Shown: in pieces, positions 1 to 13,200 of the stretch
Layout: each line of letters opens with the position of its first letter
Position numbering within the stretch: the stretch's first letter is position 1
Source: Prionace glauca
Lineage: Eukaryota > Chordata > Chondrichthyes > Carcharhiniformes > Carcharhinidae
NCBI GenBank assembly: GCA_037974335.1
Contig: CM075743.1
Coordinates: 8,056,449-8,120,448 of the forward strand
Length of the DNA stretch: 64,000 nt
Reading direction: 5' to 3'
Position numbers and translations under genes: made by a program
Notes under the pieces: model-generated
What the model was told of the DNA's origin: nothing
Database searches by the model: none
What the model saw: the letters and a program-made list of their open reading frames with translations, nothing else

Positions 1-399
1 GAAAGTTTCATTCTCCAGCTTCACTCACCACCAGTTACGTCTAGGGAAATACACATCACCATGTCAGGGAGTTGAGCAGAGATATCCTCACATTGGAATT
101 GAGTCTGCCTCCCAGTTACTCAATCAAAATTTACTTTTGACCAGAGAATTTTCTCTGTGAATTGAGGTCCTTTTCTGCCTGAAGTCTGCCTCAAAACGTG
201 TTTGTGGATCTGATACATGGAGCAGCAAAGACCATTCTACTCAATATCAGGTCTCCTCACCCTGACAGAATTGTTGTTCATCACCAGCAACAAGATTGAG
301 ATTAAGCAAATTAAAACAAATTATCAATGAAACTTTATCTTTAAATTATTTTCATAAAAGCTGTTGTGGTGCTGTTTTTGCTCAACCATTTGTCTTGCT

Positions 400-810
400 G
401 GAGATTTTGTTTCCTTCAAGTAGCCAGACCAGGTTTTGGGGTTTTAAATCAGCTGTTTATTCATAGCTATAGTAAGAGTCCGAGCATGCCAGCTAGAGGT
501 AAGCTGGAGCCCTGAATGCATGAACAGATATACTTCCAGGTGTGATTACAAGTAATTAACACATACCAATCAGAAGTATTCATTTCTTTAGGAATTATCT
601 CTGTCCACCCACAATTATTGATTCAGGTTACATCATGCATGAGATATAAATATTAAAAACTAGTCACAGCTTCTGCACACCTGCTTAATTATAACTTTCA
701 ATCAGTGTAAAAGTTTGAATGTGCTAGGCAATCCTTGCACATTGTCCTTGATACCTAGTTTATGTCCATATTTGTGGATCTCAATTATTTCTCCCATGTC
801 CAGATGTCTG
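400..810. repeat. Interspersed repeat of unknown class (also at 53030-53940)
   Basis: Bases about 540-810 share blocks with 53040-53225 and 53860-53940 (for example the stretches around 'tttacatcatgc', 'catcagtgtaaa' and 'tcccatgtcca'), the second copy being split by a CR1 end. It could be an LTR-like or other non-autonomous repeat; I see no coding capacity. Bases 1-400 hold nothing I can name. Confidence 0.4.
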
Positions 811-999
811 ACTTAATGAATTCTCTCAGACAATGCGTGGGATTTTCTGACTGTGCTCCCCTTGAAACTGGCAACTTCCACCCAAGTTCAATAGACCTTT
901 CCATGGTCCGACCCTTGTTTGCTATGATTCCTGTGACAGGTGGAATGGGAAAATTTGCCTCTGCAAGTCTTAGATAGATAAACAAACCTAGACTCTAGA

Positions 1000-1233
1000 G
1001 TTGTTCCCTCAATGCAAGCTGGTGTAGTTCTTTTATTAGATATGGCTAACAGGATTTCTAGATCTTATGGACCAGATTTCATCATCTGGATGACTGAGCC
1101 TTCATGAAATAACTTCCTGCTGTCTTCTTTCCTTTTAAATTCCTTCTGCAACTTATATTCAAGTCTTATTTCAATGTGAGACACAGGAGCTGGGTTTGTG
1201 GTGACAAGCACTGATCTGATCTCCAACAGAACA
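1000..1233 (+). promoter_or_regulatory. Gene A proximal promoter / 5' UTR
   Basis: The sequence before the signal exon aligns closely with the one before gene B (about 40565-40793). Conserved in both are ACTTCCTG (1112-1119), which is the reverse of the ETS/PU.1 core CAGGAAGT, and a TTTTAAAT stretch about 20 bases further on that could serve as a weak TATA-like element. The distance from ACTTCCTG to the ATG is nearly the same in both genes (122 and 123 bases). The transcription start is not visible. The assignment rests on position and conservation between paralogues. Confidence 0.45.
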
Positions 1234-1270
1234 ATGTGGATTTTGATTCTCCTCATTTGCTCTCTGCCTG
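1234..1270 (+). CDS. Gene A exon 1: signal peptide
   Basis: The exon encodes MWILILLICSLP plus the first base of a glycine codon, and ends at a strong donor (CCTG|GTGAGT), phase 1. Joined to the V exon (GT GCA TTG TGG) it gives ...SLPGALWA, a typical short hydrophobic leader with a plausible cleavage site near the junction. The paralogous exon at 40794-40830 is almost identical. A leader on its own short exon with a phase-1 donor is usual for Ig-superfamily receptors. Confidence 0.8.
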
Positions 1271-4200
1271 GTGAGTAACAACCAGAACTGGATTGCCATA
1301 TAAGATGATTAGAGGTTTAGATAGGGTGGACAGTGATAGCCTTTTTCCTCGGATGGAGAAAGCTAGCACGAGGGGGCATGGCTTTAAATTAAGGGGGGGT
1401 AGTTATAGGACGGATGTCAGGGGTAGGTTCTTTACCCAGAGGGTGGTGAGGGATTGGAATGCCCTGCCTGCTGCAGTTGTAAATGCGCCTAGTTTGGGGG
1501 CGTTTAAGAGATCCATGGATAGGTTTATGGATGGAAAGGGATTGGTTTAGGTTAGAGGGTCATTGTTTTTTAACTGGTTGGCGCAACATCGTGGGCCGAA
1601 GGGCCTGTGCTGTAATTTTCTATGTTCTATGTTCTATGTCAGATAATCAGTGTTAGTTTAACTCTAGTTTACAGCTTATACGACAGAGATATTTAAATAT
1701 TTGGAGACGTGTAAAGACACGAAAAACGATGTTGTGTTGCAGTGGATACAATCTCTGTATCTGAGCCTGAAGCTCCAGGTTTGAATCCTGCTTCTGCTAT
1801 TGATGGGAATGGAAGGTGGGTTCTAACAAGACCAAACAGTTTGATTATCATCCTGAAAACTGTTCCAGTACACTGAAGGCAGGTGGTAAGAGGGAGAGAT
1901 ACTCAGTCAGCAATGTCGTGATGTGGAGTGTTGTCCCTCATGCTACAGTCTCTAACTTCAGGCTTGTGACCAGGACCAGGAAGAACAAGCTATTGGGAAC
2001 AGACACACACACATTTGCTTTGTCTGCCTCATGTGTCTCCAGATTTGGGAAGTCTCCTCAGTTTAATGGCACAAAATACTTAGCAAATATAAATGAATAA
2101 TATTAATGATGTATTGTATCTTCTCATGAATGTATTAGCACAACATGCAGACATTTACAAAATAGAAAGTAAACTGCATTATTAATTTTGGATGGGAAAT
2201 TAAGGATAATTTAGTTTTTAAAAATCTAATCAAGCCACATTTTTAAAATGGAAGCTGCCTTTAATTGGTCATTGTTTGAAATTGTGGGGGAAGGTTTTAC
2301 ATTCTCGCTTGTCCTGAAATTATAAAATCCTGCCCGAAGTCCATGGAGCTTCTCACTGTCTGCCCGTCTCCCGCTCCGATTCCTGTGGCAGGCAGGGTGG
2401 TAAAATACCGATTATCTGTGTGCAATACACACTGAAAACTGCAGTGATAATAATCCTGCAAACAGAACATGTCTCTCGTTTGCAACAGTTTAACATACAG
2501 TTGATGAGATATGATCTTATGAGATTCTGTCAGAGACAATGTTCCTCTATAGTAAACAATTGGTTTATATTAATGCTCCCACTCTTTTTCTTTCAATTCA
2601 CTAACTTTATTAAACTAGATTTCACTTTTCAGTCCTGCCCATTTTAACATTACCTAACATTACACTGCAATGGAGTTCTTGATCAACATTACCAACTCTC
2701 TACTATTTACAACAGCTCCATTTTCTAACTAGCAATGACAAACTCTCAGTCTCATCTTCTCGAGTTTCCCTAAGGAAATGACCCAAAGTTCCTCTTATTA
2801 TTTTAAATTTTGCACATCCCCCAGAATGTTTTGTGGAACTCAACCATGACTCCCATCGGAAACTGACCACAGCGTTTGATGGAGTTAGGCACAAACAACT
2901 CCCAAATGATGCGCCAAGTATCAGCTGATATTTCATTGGACAGGTCACGACATGTTTCAACCTTCTCTGATCTTTATTAGTGTTTCAACGCAATTTGTCC
3001 AAAATTCCCAGCATGCTTGATTGTAGCTCTTAACAAATTCTCATTGCAGTTGCTGATGACCAACCGGCTACCATCCCCCCACTTGATCCTGCAGTGTGAA
3101 GCAAATTGGATCACAAACTATGCCCAATTTCCTTCCACGGGTTAGTCTTAAACAAGTGACATATTATCATTACTTTTTCCTTGCAATTAATTAAATTCTA
3201 GCCTATGTAGCATCAATTCAATGTTCAACTGTTGGGTTTTCTCTTTATTCCAATTAACAAACCGAATCAGTTAAATAAATTCAAGTGCACAATGTTATTA
3301 ATACTGCAACATGTGACATTAGACAAATCCATGGATGAATCTTTATACAGTAAAAAGTCTGACAACACCAGGTTTAAGTCCAACCGATTTATTTGATAGT
3401 ACACTCACTAGCTTTCGGGTTAGCCCCTTCGTCAGGTGAATGGAGAGTTCTGGCCTCAGACAGAGCATATAAAGCATAGACAGTTTCCAGATTACTGATT
3501 AGAATGTGAATCTTTACACCTAACCTGCTGTACAAGTCTTAAAGTGGCTGACAATGTGAGTGGAAGGAGCACTGATCACAGGTTAAAGAGATGTATATTG
3601 TCTCCAGACAGTACAGTAAGTGAGGTTTTGCAAACCCAGGCAAGTCACGGGGGTTACAGATAGTGCGACATGAACCCAAGATCCTTGTTCTTGGGTTCTT
3701 GTTTCTTATTGAACTATTTTAATTTCCAGAAATAGTTGATATATAATGTTTAGCAGTTTATGGAGATATTAATAAGTCAGAACTTTCTTGATATTTATGA
3801 AGAATCAGATCAGGATGATAACATCTCTGGTGAGGCTAGAAGGTTTTCCCTAGAAAACCAAGCCTAAAAGCTAAACCCGAGATGACTAAAAATTCATAGG
3901 ATTAAACTCTTGAAGACTTATTAATGAAGTACAATTGAAGAGTAAATACACTCTTCTGACAGAGAACTGCACATGGGAGATGAGTCAAACTTTCAACTTA
4001 CATCAAACAAGAAGAACATTGATAAGGTGTTAAAATCAATACTTCACTGATAGTTTGTCTAAACAAATGAAAATATGTCAGATGATGATGGCTACCAATC
4101 AAAAACCATCAAAAATAACATCAGCTATAAGCGTTATTAAAACACAGATCCAAACTGCCAAAACAAACAGAATGAAAATTAGTTCTTGGGCATCAGAAAT

Positions 4201-7200
4201 GATTAATCCTGGTGAACAGGAATCATCTTATCATTTGGAACTTGCCCAACCATATCATTCTTTACCAGATTTCCCTCATCCTGAGTTCCTACAATCTGAA
4301 CACCTGATAGCTCATCACTTGTCCCTTTGTTCACATCGAGGAATCTAACTAAATGATTTTGCTCATCTCATACCCAAGCGAGCTACACTGATCCCAGTGA
4401 TGTAATATCAGACTGATTGTCGGTCTGATTATCTGTCTGCAAAGTCTGCATTGATGAAGAAACAGGCAGAGAAGAACGAAACCAAAAAGAAAAGGAATGA
4501 GCATACAGGGCCATAACACACAGTATTGATGATTATACTGAGTACTATATACTTTCATTTGATTTCCATGATACCATCCAATCTTTCCAGAGTCCATTAA
4601 CACCTTGTACAGAGATGAATTACTTTATCTATAATGGAATGGAGTCCAGAATCTCCATGAGAGAAGAATGTACCTGGTTGATAATTCTGTTGTCCCACCT
4701 TATTCATTATTGGATTCACTTTACCATCAAAATAAGCTTTACTCTGCTTTCTTCTATATCCCATTTTAACAGCGGCTGACATCTTGGTAGCTTGAACATT
4801 GTGCACCAGTTGCTGTACAATTCTCTCATGACTAACGGCAATTATTTCAGATTCAGAAAAGTTCAGTCCTAAAAGAAGTTCAATTCTCCTCATGGGATGT
4901 GCAGTCATTAAAACCTGTGGAGTAAATGCACTTGAATTTGAGACTGAATTTCGTGCTATCATCGGAACAAAAGGTAATAATGTGCTCCACGTCGAATTAT
5001 TTTGCTCTATGTTTTTCCAAATCACGGTTTTTAAAGGATGATTCATCCTTTCCACTATCCCACTCGGTGGAAGTTGATAGGCAATGTGGAACTTCTGATT
5101 CATCCAAAATAAGGTCATGACATTCTGCATGACTGGAGCAGTAGCTCACCAACGCCTCTAATTTCTCTGAAGACTATGGAAAGTTGGCACATCTGCTACG
5201 ACTCTCACCAATTTATATAGATGCACCATAGAAAGCATGCTTTCTGATTTATCACAGCTTAGTATGGCTCCTGCTCTGCCCAAGACTGCAAGAAACTACA
5301 AAATGTCATGAATGTAGCTCAATCCATCACACAAACCCACGTCCCACCCATTGACTCTGTCTACACTTGCCACTGCCTCGACAAAACAGCCAGCATAAAT
5401 AAGGATCCTACACATCCTAGACAAAATCTCTTCCACTTTCTTGCATCAGGAAAACGATACAAAAGTCTGAGCTCATGTACCAACCAATTCAAGAACATTT
5501 TCCCTGCTGCCACAAGACTTCTGAATGGACCTACCTTGCAATTAGTTGATCCTTCTCTACGCCCGAGCTATGACTGCAACACTACATTCTGTAATCTCTC
5601 GTTTCCTTCTCTATGAGTGGTATGCTTTGTCTGCATAGCGCGCAAGAGACAATACTTCTCACACTATACCAATACATGTGACAATAATAACTCAACTCAA
5701 ATCAGTAAAAACAATGCTTTGATCTGTTTTGATGCTACGTGGGAGTCCCCACCTGATAAACACTTGCTGTACCAGAATATTAACTGTCACTTTAGCTGTG
5801 TTGCTATGGGTGGGGAATGCTTCAACTCATTTACTGAAAGTGTTAATTATTTCCAGGAGACGTTGATATCCTCCCTGACATGGTGGAAAAGGACCAACAT
5901 CATCTATCTGCAAATTAGTCATTGACCCTTCAATTGCTCCTTTATGCCTCAATTTCCCTTTACTTTGTTACTTTGAAGGTTATTTTGAAGACATACTCAA
6001 TAATTATTTACATAATGCTTTATGTCTTTAGTCACATTCGGCCACCAGCATCCTTTTAATTCAATCAGCAGTTGTTTCAGCTCCCTGATGACCCTGAACC
6101 TCACGATAGTGGTAAATGATTTAATTACGATCTTGAGTTGGTACCACACACAATCCATTCTTAAGAATAAACCCATCCTGTCTTTGAAACTTATCTTTCC
6201 ATTTGTCATAAGAGGCAGGGCATGCTCCATCTTGTAGCTATTCTGAATCATCATCACTGCACTGAACCTGTTTAAGATCTTCCGGGAGGAATTCTCTGGC
6301 TGTGCGGGTCTGAAGGCCGGTAATTCCTGCCTGTCTGTCAATGGGGTTTCATATTGTCCGCAACCTGCCCGCTAAAATTCCAGTGTGGTTGGGATGGGAG
6401 AATTCCAGCTTCCATAATCTCCTGACAAACAGTAACAGCATCTATCTACTGTGGGCAGTACGGTGGCACAGTGGTTAGCACTGCTGCCTCACGGCACCTG
6501 AGTTCGATTCCCAGCTTGTGTCACTGTCTGTGTGGAGCTTGTATGTTCTCCCTGTGTCTGCGTGGGGTTTCCTCTGGGTGATCTGGTTTCCTCCCACATT
6601 CTGAAAGACGTGCTGGTTAGGTGCATTGACCCAAACAGGCGCCGGAGTGCGTCAACTGGGGAATTTCACAGTAACTTCATTGCAGTGTTAATGCAAGCCT
6701 TGCTTGTGACTAATAAATAAATAAACTTTTTACTTTAATGATCTGTTCACCCACTGGAGGCTGCCATGATTCTCTCTTTTCAAGCACCATGTTTTGCCAA
6801 TTCATCTGCTCAAGAATTCCCAATGGGAGAGGTTGTGTGATGTGCCCCAATGATCCCATATTCCCTTCCTTGGGCAATATGAATAATATATTTCAGCAAA
6901 GGTGCTGACTTTTGAGGTTTCCCACCCGTTGAAACAAAACGTCTCACTTCCCACAATGGCAGGACGCCTGTTCCTCCATTGCAGACATAATATATATATA
7001 TAGCTCGGCATGGGAACTTAACCAGGGTGACTAACCACATAAACCACAGCAGTCAACTCAGCTGCTTGAGCACTCATTCCACTAGATAGTTTTACAGCTA
7101 ACTCAACAAGAGCTATTTCTCGATCAACCTCAACATAGATCCCACACCCTGTCATTCCTCCACAACAGAGGATCCAGCAACAAAGATATTCAAAGGCCAT

Positions 7201-10200
7201 TTTATGTCTGCCCTCTGCACAGGTATGTCAGATAGATACCAGATCGAGCAGGCTTCACAGATCCTCCTCCCTTTTTTGTTTTGGCAGAAATTGTTCCTTG
7301 GGATCACTTGTTGCCACTATTTAACACTCATGAGACTCACCACTGTAATTTAGATTGTCAGCTAAGAAACTGGGCAATTTAGTCCATTTGGCTGTAATAT
7401 CTTGACCCTGAAGCATTAAAGTCCAGTGTGCTATGCATTGCCATTTCTGCCAACTCCAGCATGATGCCACTACCCATCACATTTTCACCGCACACCACAC
7501 CCCCCCACCCCGTCAGCTTTCCACAGGGATCACTCTCCCCGAGACAACCTGGTCCGCTCCTCCATCACACCCAACACCTCACCCATGGCACCATGCCTTG
7601 CAATCAAAGTAGGTGCAACACCTGTCCCTCTACCTCCTCCCTGCCCACTGTCCCAGGTCCTAAACACCCCGTTCAGGTAAAACAATGCTTCACATGCACC
7701 CCCTCCAATCTGGTCCATTACATTCGCTGCTCTCAATGTGGTCTACTCTGCATTGGAGACCCCAAACGCAGACTGGGGAACTGCTTTGCTGAACACCTTT
7801 GGTCCATCTGCAAGTAGGACCCTGACCTTCCTGTCGCTTGCCACTTCAACACACTGCCCTGCTCTCCTGTCCACATGTCCATCCTTGGCCTTTGGCAATG
7901 TTCTAGCGAAACCCCAACGCAGACTGGAGGAACAGCACCTCACCTTCTGATTGGGCACTTTACAGCCTTCCGGACAGAACAATGAGTTCAACAACTTCAG
8001 GGCATGAACTCTCCCCTCCACCTTCACTCCTTTCCTATTTACTTTATTCCATTTCATTTCATCTCGTTCATCCATTTTATCATCCTTCTTTTTCACTTCT
8101 ATTTTTCCACTGCTCCATCCCAGCTCTCCTTCTTTCCCCATCCACCCCCCCCAACCCTTTCAGTGAAACTGCCACATTCCTCAGGCTGTCCTTTAACAAT
8201 CTGTGCCTCTGTTCTGCCATTCTCGCATTCTGATCACTGAATGGATGCTCTTAGCACTTTCTCAGCCTTCTGTAGACTCAGTTACATGTCCATTGTCCAA
8301 TTCCACACCCCCTGCCCCCAACAGCACCAGCCCCCCAACCCACCCCAATAATATAAATCTCTTTTCTCTTAGCTCTGATGAAGTGTCATCTAGACTCGAA
8401 ACATTGACTCTATTCTCTCCCCACAGATGCTGTCAGACCTGCTGAGATTTTCTGTTTTTGTTTCAGATTCCAGCATCCGCAGTATTTTGCTTTTATTTTG
8501 CTTTGTGGAGTCTGTTTCATCGTTGTCTGGGGATTACTGCTTTTAATGGCAATGGAGTTCATTTATTTAACTCTCTGTAATCAACTGTCAGTCTCTAAGA
8601 ACAATTTGGTTTCCTAACTGGCCAAATTAATGAATTGTTTGTGGAAACTACAGGTCATAAAGCTCCCTGTTGTAGCAGACTCGTAATTATTTTTGTAATT
8701 TCCCCTTCAGCTTGTTTAAGGGAAGCCGCACTGTCTTTGAGCTTTTGGCTCAGAGTCCTCTCCGATTAGTTCTCCTCTCATTCGACCACAGTCACGCTTA
8801 TGCATCACAAATGCAGCTGCATGTTCAGCAATCATCTCTTGTTTTGTTCCATCATCAGACATATTGACAGGTTTAAACCAAAACTCCCCAACTCTACAAA
8901 CCCTGTCTGCGTAAGTTCCTGTGGATATCTGTATTGGCATTTCATTCACATCAGCCATCTACCAGATACAACAATGTGATGCGTCAAAAGACAGATTACG
9001 TCTGCGAATAAAATTAGAATCCAAAATGTGCTCTGCCATGCGGGGAAGACGTACCAAAATAGCTGGTTGAAAATAAACTGCATCCCCAACTTAAACTTAA
9101 CCAAGTCCTTTTCAAATCTTTCTTGGAAATGTCCTGTAAACCCACTCAAAATAATTATCCCTTGCTTCCATCAGGAAAAACCAATATCTCTGGATGTGTT
9201 AAAGGGAGTGCAGGAACTTCCTGTTTCTCAAAGGCATTTGATAGGGTAGCCTCCCACCTCACCTTCTGCCAGGGGTCTCCCTGCACCATCCAATATGGCA
9301 TCACACACCCAAATTGGAGAGGCTGGGGGCAGTCATGGTCTCTGATTCAAATCCCATAGTTGTTGATAAAGAGAAGCAATCTCCTCCACTTCCCTGACTG
9401 GACCCTCCAGTGGCAGGATGTTAACCCTGACTATTGCCCCCACCACCCTCCCTGACCCCCTCCACCATTGTTCTGGTTCAGCCTCCAGCCTGGGTTGGCC
9501 TTGCCGCAGCAACATCGGTTAACACCAGCTCTGCTAGCTTAATGCCAACATTAATTTCACAGTAACTTCATTGCAATGTTAATGTAGGCCTTCTTGTATT
9601 AATAAATAAACTTTTATTTACTTTACTTTAAAATATTTTCCCCTGTATGACAAACAAAAAGCAAATCGACTACAGTTTCACTGAAACAAACTCCTTTATT
9701 TAACATTTCAGGTATAATATTCAACATAAATATACGTTAGTTGCAGTAAGTGCTTTAACTTAGTCAATTCAATTCATTTTATTTCAAATTTGACTTTTAC
9801 TCATTGGATTTCACCTTTGACTAGAAACAAATACTACCCATTTGAATGAACAGGCCAGATCCTTCCTTGCGTATGGATCTTCCTTGAGGTTCTTTGTGCT
9901 TCTGATCTTCATTGTCCTTCTCTGAGGCTGACCTTCAGGGTCCACATCGTGAATGTGATTCTCGAGTTTCCGCTAAGAAAAAGACTCAAAGTTCCTCTTT
10001 TTATCTTAAACTTGGCGCATCCTTCCAGAAAGTTCTCTGGCACTTAACGAATTAGACCATTGGGAACTAATCGCAGTGTTCAATGAAAGCCAGTGATGTT
10101 ACTTGTAAACATCTCCCAAATGTCAATACCAAGTTGCATGCAAGTCACATTGCCTCACCATATATGGTAAAAGACAGTTATCAGCGGTTCTGGTTTGTCT

Positions 10201-13200
10201 TGCACATGTCCAAACCGCCATCCTTATTTGGTCAACACAGGAAGTGTCAGGTCATGTCGCACTGGACAGGTCACAACTTGCTTCAATCTTCTCTTAGTCA
10301 AGTTCAAGTCAATTTGGCCAAAATTCCCAGCATGCTTCATTGTAGCTCTGAACAATTCCTGTTGCTGCTGCTGTTATTGGTCACCCAGCCACAAAGGCCA
10401 TTGGTCTAATATCTCTTCAGGTCAAGTCCACCCATCCCCCAGGCTGCTTTATTTCCATACCTCAGACCAATATGTCAGGAATTTGTATACTTTTCACATC
10501 TTGTCTGAAAAATTATTCGTTTTGTTTCCTTACTATTCTTATCCTGGCTGCCAGGAATGATTCTGTGTTTATTCCCCTCCAGGTTCTGCTCAGTGATCAG
10601 TCTCCAAGTTTCTGAACCTTCTCAGCTCTCTGCCTTTCTATATTCTTGGTTGCCTGAACCTCCCCTTTCCAAATCCTCCTTCAGAACAGGCTGCAGAAAA
10701 CAAGGACAAGAGGTTGAAAATTCACCCAACTGTTCGCTGATAGAAATGGAGAAGACTCTCTGAATAAAGTTGTTGCTGCTGTTTGAGGGGAAGAATTGCA
10801 TTTCCCTGGCATTGTTCTTGTAATGGAGAAGAAAAAACATCTTTTCCCTCAAGCAGCAACACAATAATCTCTTTTCCCGGCAGGATAAATATTGGTGAAG
10901 ACACTCTGGAGAATTCACCTGCTCCTCTTCACAATGCCACCATGGGAAGGTTTACCCCACCTGGAAGGGCAGATAGTGTCATGATGGTTATCTGCCCAAC
11001 TCCTACTTGCTGCAAAACCATTCACCACCCCATTCATTGCAATTTGTCACTTGACCTCCCCATGAACATAACAACATAAGAACATAAGAAATAGGAGCAG
11101 GCGTAGGCCATCTAGCCCTTCGAGCCTGCCCCGCCATTCAATAAAATCATGGTTGATCTGCTGTGAATTAGTTCCATTTTCCTGAATTCTCCCCGTAACC
11201 CTTAATTCCCTTGTCTATCAAAATCTATCTACCCTTGACATAAATATATTCAACGAGGTAGCCTCCACCACTTCAATGGGCAGAGAATTCTAGAGGTTCA
11301 CCACCCTTTGAGTGAAGAAGTTCCTCCTCAACTCCATTCTAAACTGCACTCAGCCCCCTCCTCCAGATCGTCTATTAATATGAAATCTGCAACAGCCCAA
11401 AAGAACCTGCTTTCAAACTATCCACGCTCACATCAGTCCAATGCCACCCTTCCAAGAGGTTTCATTTTCCCCCAGGTCAGCCGTGACCCAATGCAGGCCT
11501 CCAAGGGCAGCACGGCGATTAGCACTGCTGCCTCACAGCGCCAGGTACCCAGGTTTGATTCCCGGCTTGAGTCACTGTCTGTGCACAGTCTGCACATTCT
11601 TCCCGAGTCTGCATGGGTCTCTTCCACTTTCTCCGGTTTCCTCCCACATTCTGAAAGACATGCTGGTTCGGTGCATTGGCCAGGCTAAATTCTGACTCAG
11701 TGCACCCAAACACATGCCAAAGTGTGGAACTTGGGGATTTTCACAGGAACTTCATTGCCGTGTTAATGTAAGCCTACTTACACCAATCAAAAAATATTAA
11801 ACAAACAATTTTCCTCAGTCATCAGAACCTGCTCCTCAGCAGTCATCTAAATCGATACCTCAGGCCTCTGGCCATCCTCCAAGCCCACCAATCCGTGCAC
11901 CATCACCAAGGTCGGCAATCTTCACCTTCTGAATTGCCAAACTCACCCAATGATCTGAAAACCCTCTCCTGCCAGGATTTAATGTGGGTGTCACATCCCA
12001 TCGGTACTGCCTACACCACCTCTCAGGTCAGATCAAGGACTTCTTTGCTCCTGCCATCTCCTCCGGGCTGTTCCTCAACTAACTGCAAGTTGGACCTGTC
12101 AGTTAGGTTTGTTTCTCATCTGAAACCTCTTGATGATGTCTCACAATCACACTCTGGAGTGAAGGTCCACAGTGTGAGGCAGAACCCTAATTTCCAAACC
12201 CTCCTCCACCTCATCCCCGTTCGCCCAGCCCCTGTCAGTGGATCAGGAAAATACACCAAATATTTAAAAAAAATAAATCCTTGAGAGAAATGCTTTGGGA
12301 CACCCTGAGACTGTGATAAATGTCTATATTAATGGTTATTTTCATCACAAGCTAGGTGGAATTTAATTCATTAGAATATATGTGTTTGAATGAAGCAATT
12401 GTTCCCTGTTCAATTTCTGAAATGTTGTCTCCTCAGTTTTAGGTGCATTGTGGGCAAAAAAGGAAGTAAGAGGAATTGTGGGAAGAGCGATCACAATCGA
12501 TTGTCACTATGGGGCAGAGTACCGGTCAAATGTAAAATATTGGTGTCACGGCAGGACTTACCAGTGTGATGTTGTAGCAGCGACAAATTGGCAAAATGGC
12601 AGAACATCAATCACAGATAACAAGACACAAGGAGTGTTTGTTGTCACAATGAAGAATCTTCGCTCAAGAGATGCAGGATGGTACAGCTATGGTATTGAAA
12701 CATTTGGCTTTGATCCATTGTATAATGTAAAACTACAAATATCTAACGGTATGTTATTCTCAGCGGTGACCTTTATTACTTGAGGAAGGTCCTATGAATG
12801 AAGCTTTTGTGGATCCTCACTTTTGTGGTGAACCCTGACCTGGTTTTCCACCACGGCATCCTGTGAAAATTCCAGTCCATGCTCCTTGAAGGAAGTCAGG
12901 AGATGCAGCTCAGGAAGCCCATCTCCGGTCTTCTCCTGCTCTAGGCTATTATGGGCCGACTTCCCCCGCAGGGGGATTAAAAGGCTGATGGCCAGAAGGG
13001 TGTAAGGTGTCACGGGAGTTTGGGCAATCGGGTGGCACATTCGGGACCGTGCCTCAGAAGGCAGGAGTTGGAAAGAGGGTGGTGGTGGTGCCAGAGATTT
13101 TGGAGGCAAGTGTTAGGGGTTCGATGATGGAAGACCATGGGGTTTTAGGGAGTGCACTGACATGGACATTCCAGGTGTGACAGAGGGCAGGACAGGATGG

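Larger units (their letters stand above)
2420..10420 (-). mobile_element. Endogenous retrovirus fossil, heavily broken
   Basis: On the minus strand retroviral pieces occur in the expected order: an LTR-like end (about 9700-10420), the start of the reverse transcriptase region (about 8600-8960), an RNase H-like segment (about 6800-7200), integrase-like segments (about 4600-6340), env-like remnants (about 3700-4600), and a second LTR-like end (about 2420-3120) similar to the first. Gag is not recognisable. Younger elements sit inside it: Penelope-like pieces (3352-3700, 7425-8495), a LINE end (5285-5700) and a SINE (6455-6735). It is broken in well over ten places and is plainly a fossil. The related remnant at the equivalent place in gene B shows it entered before the gene duplication. 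Family within the retroviruses is not resolved; limits are approximate. Confidence 0.6.

Noticed and set aside
7428-7817. A cysteine-containing frame as a host zinc-finger gene
   Set aside because: The LLxIGxxKRRLG pattern and the downstream tail identify a degraded Penelope-like GIY-YIG region.
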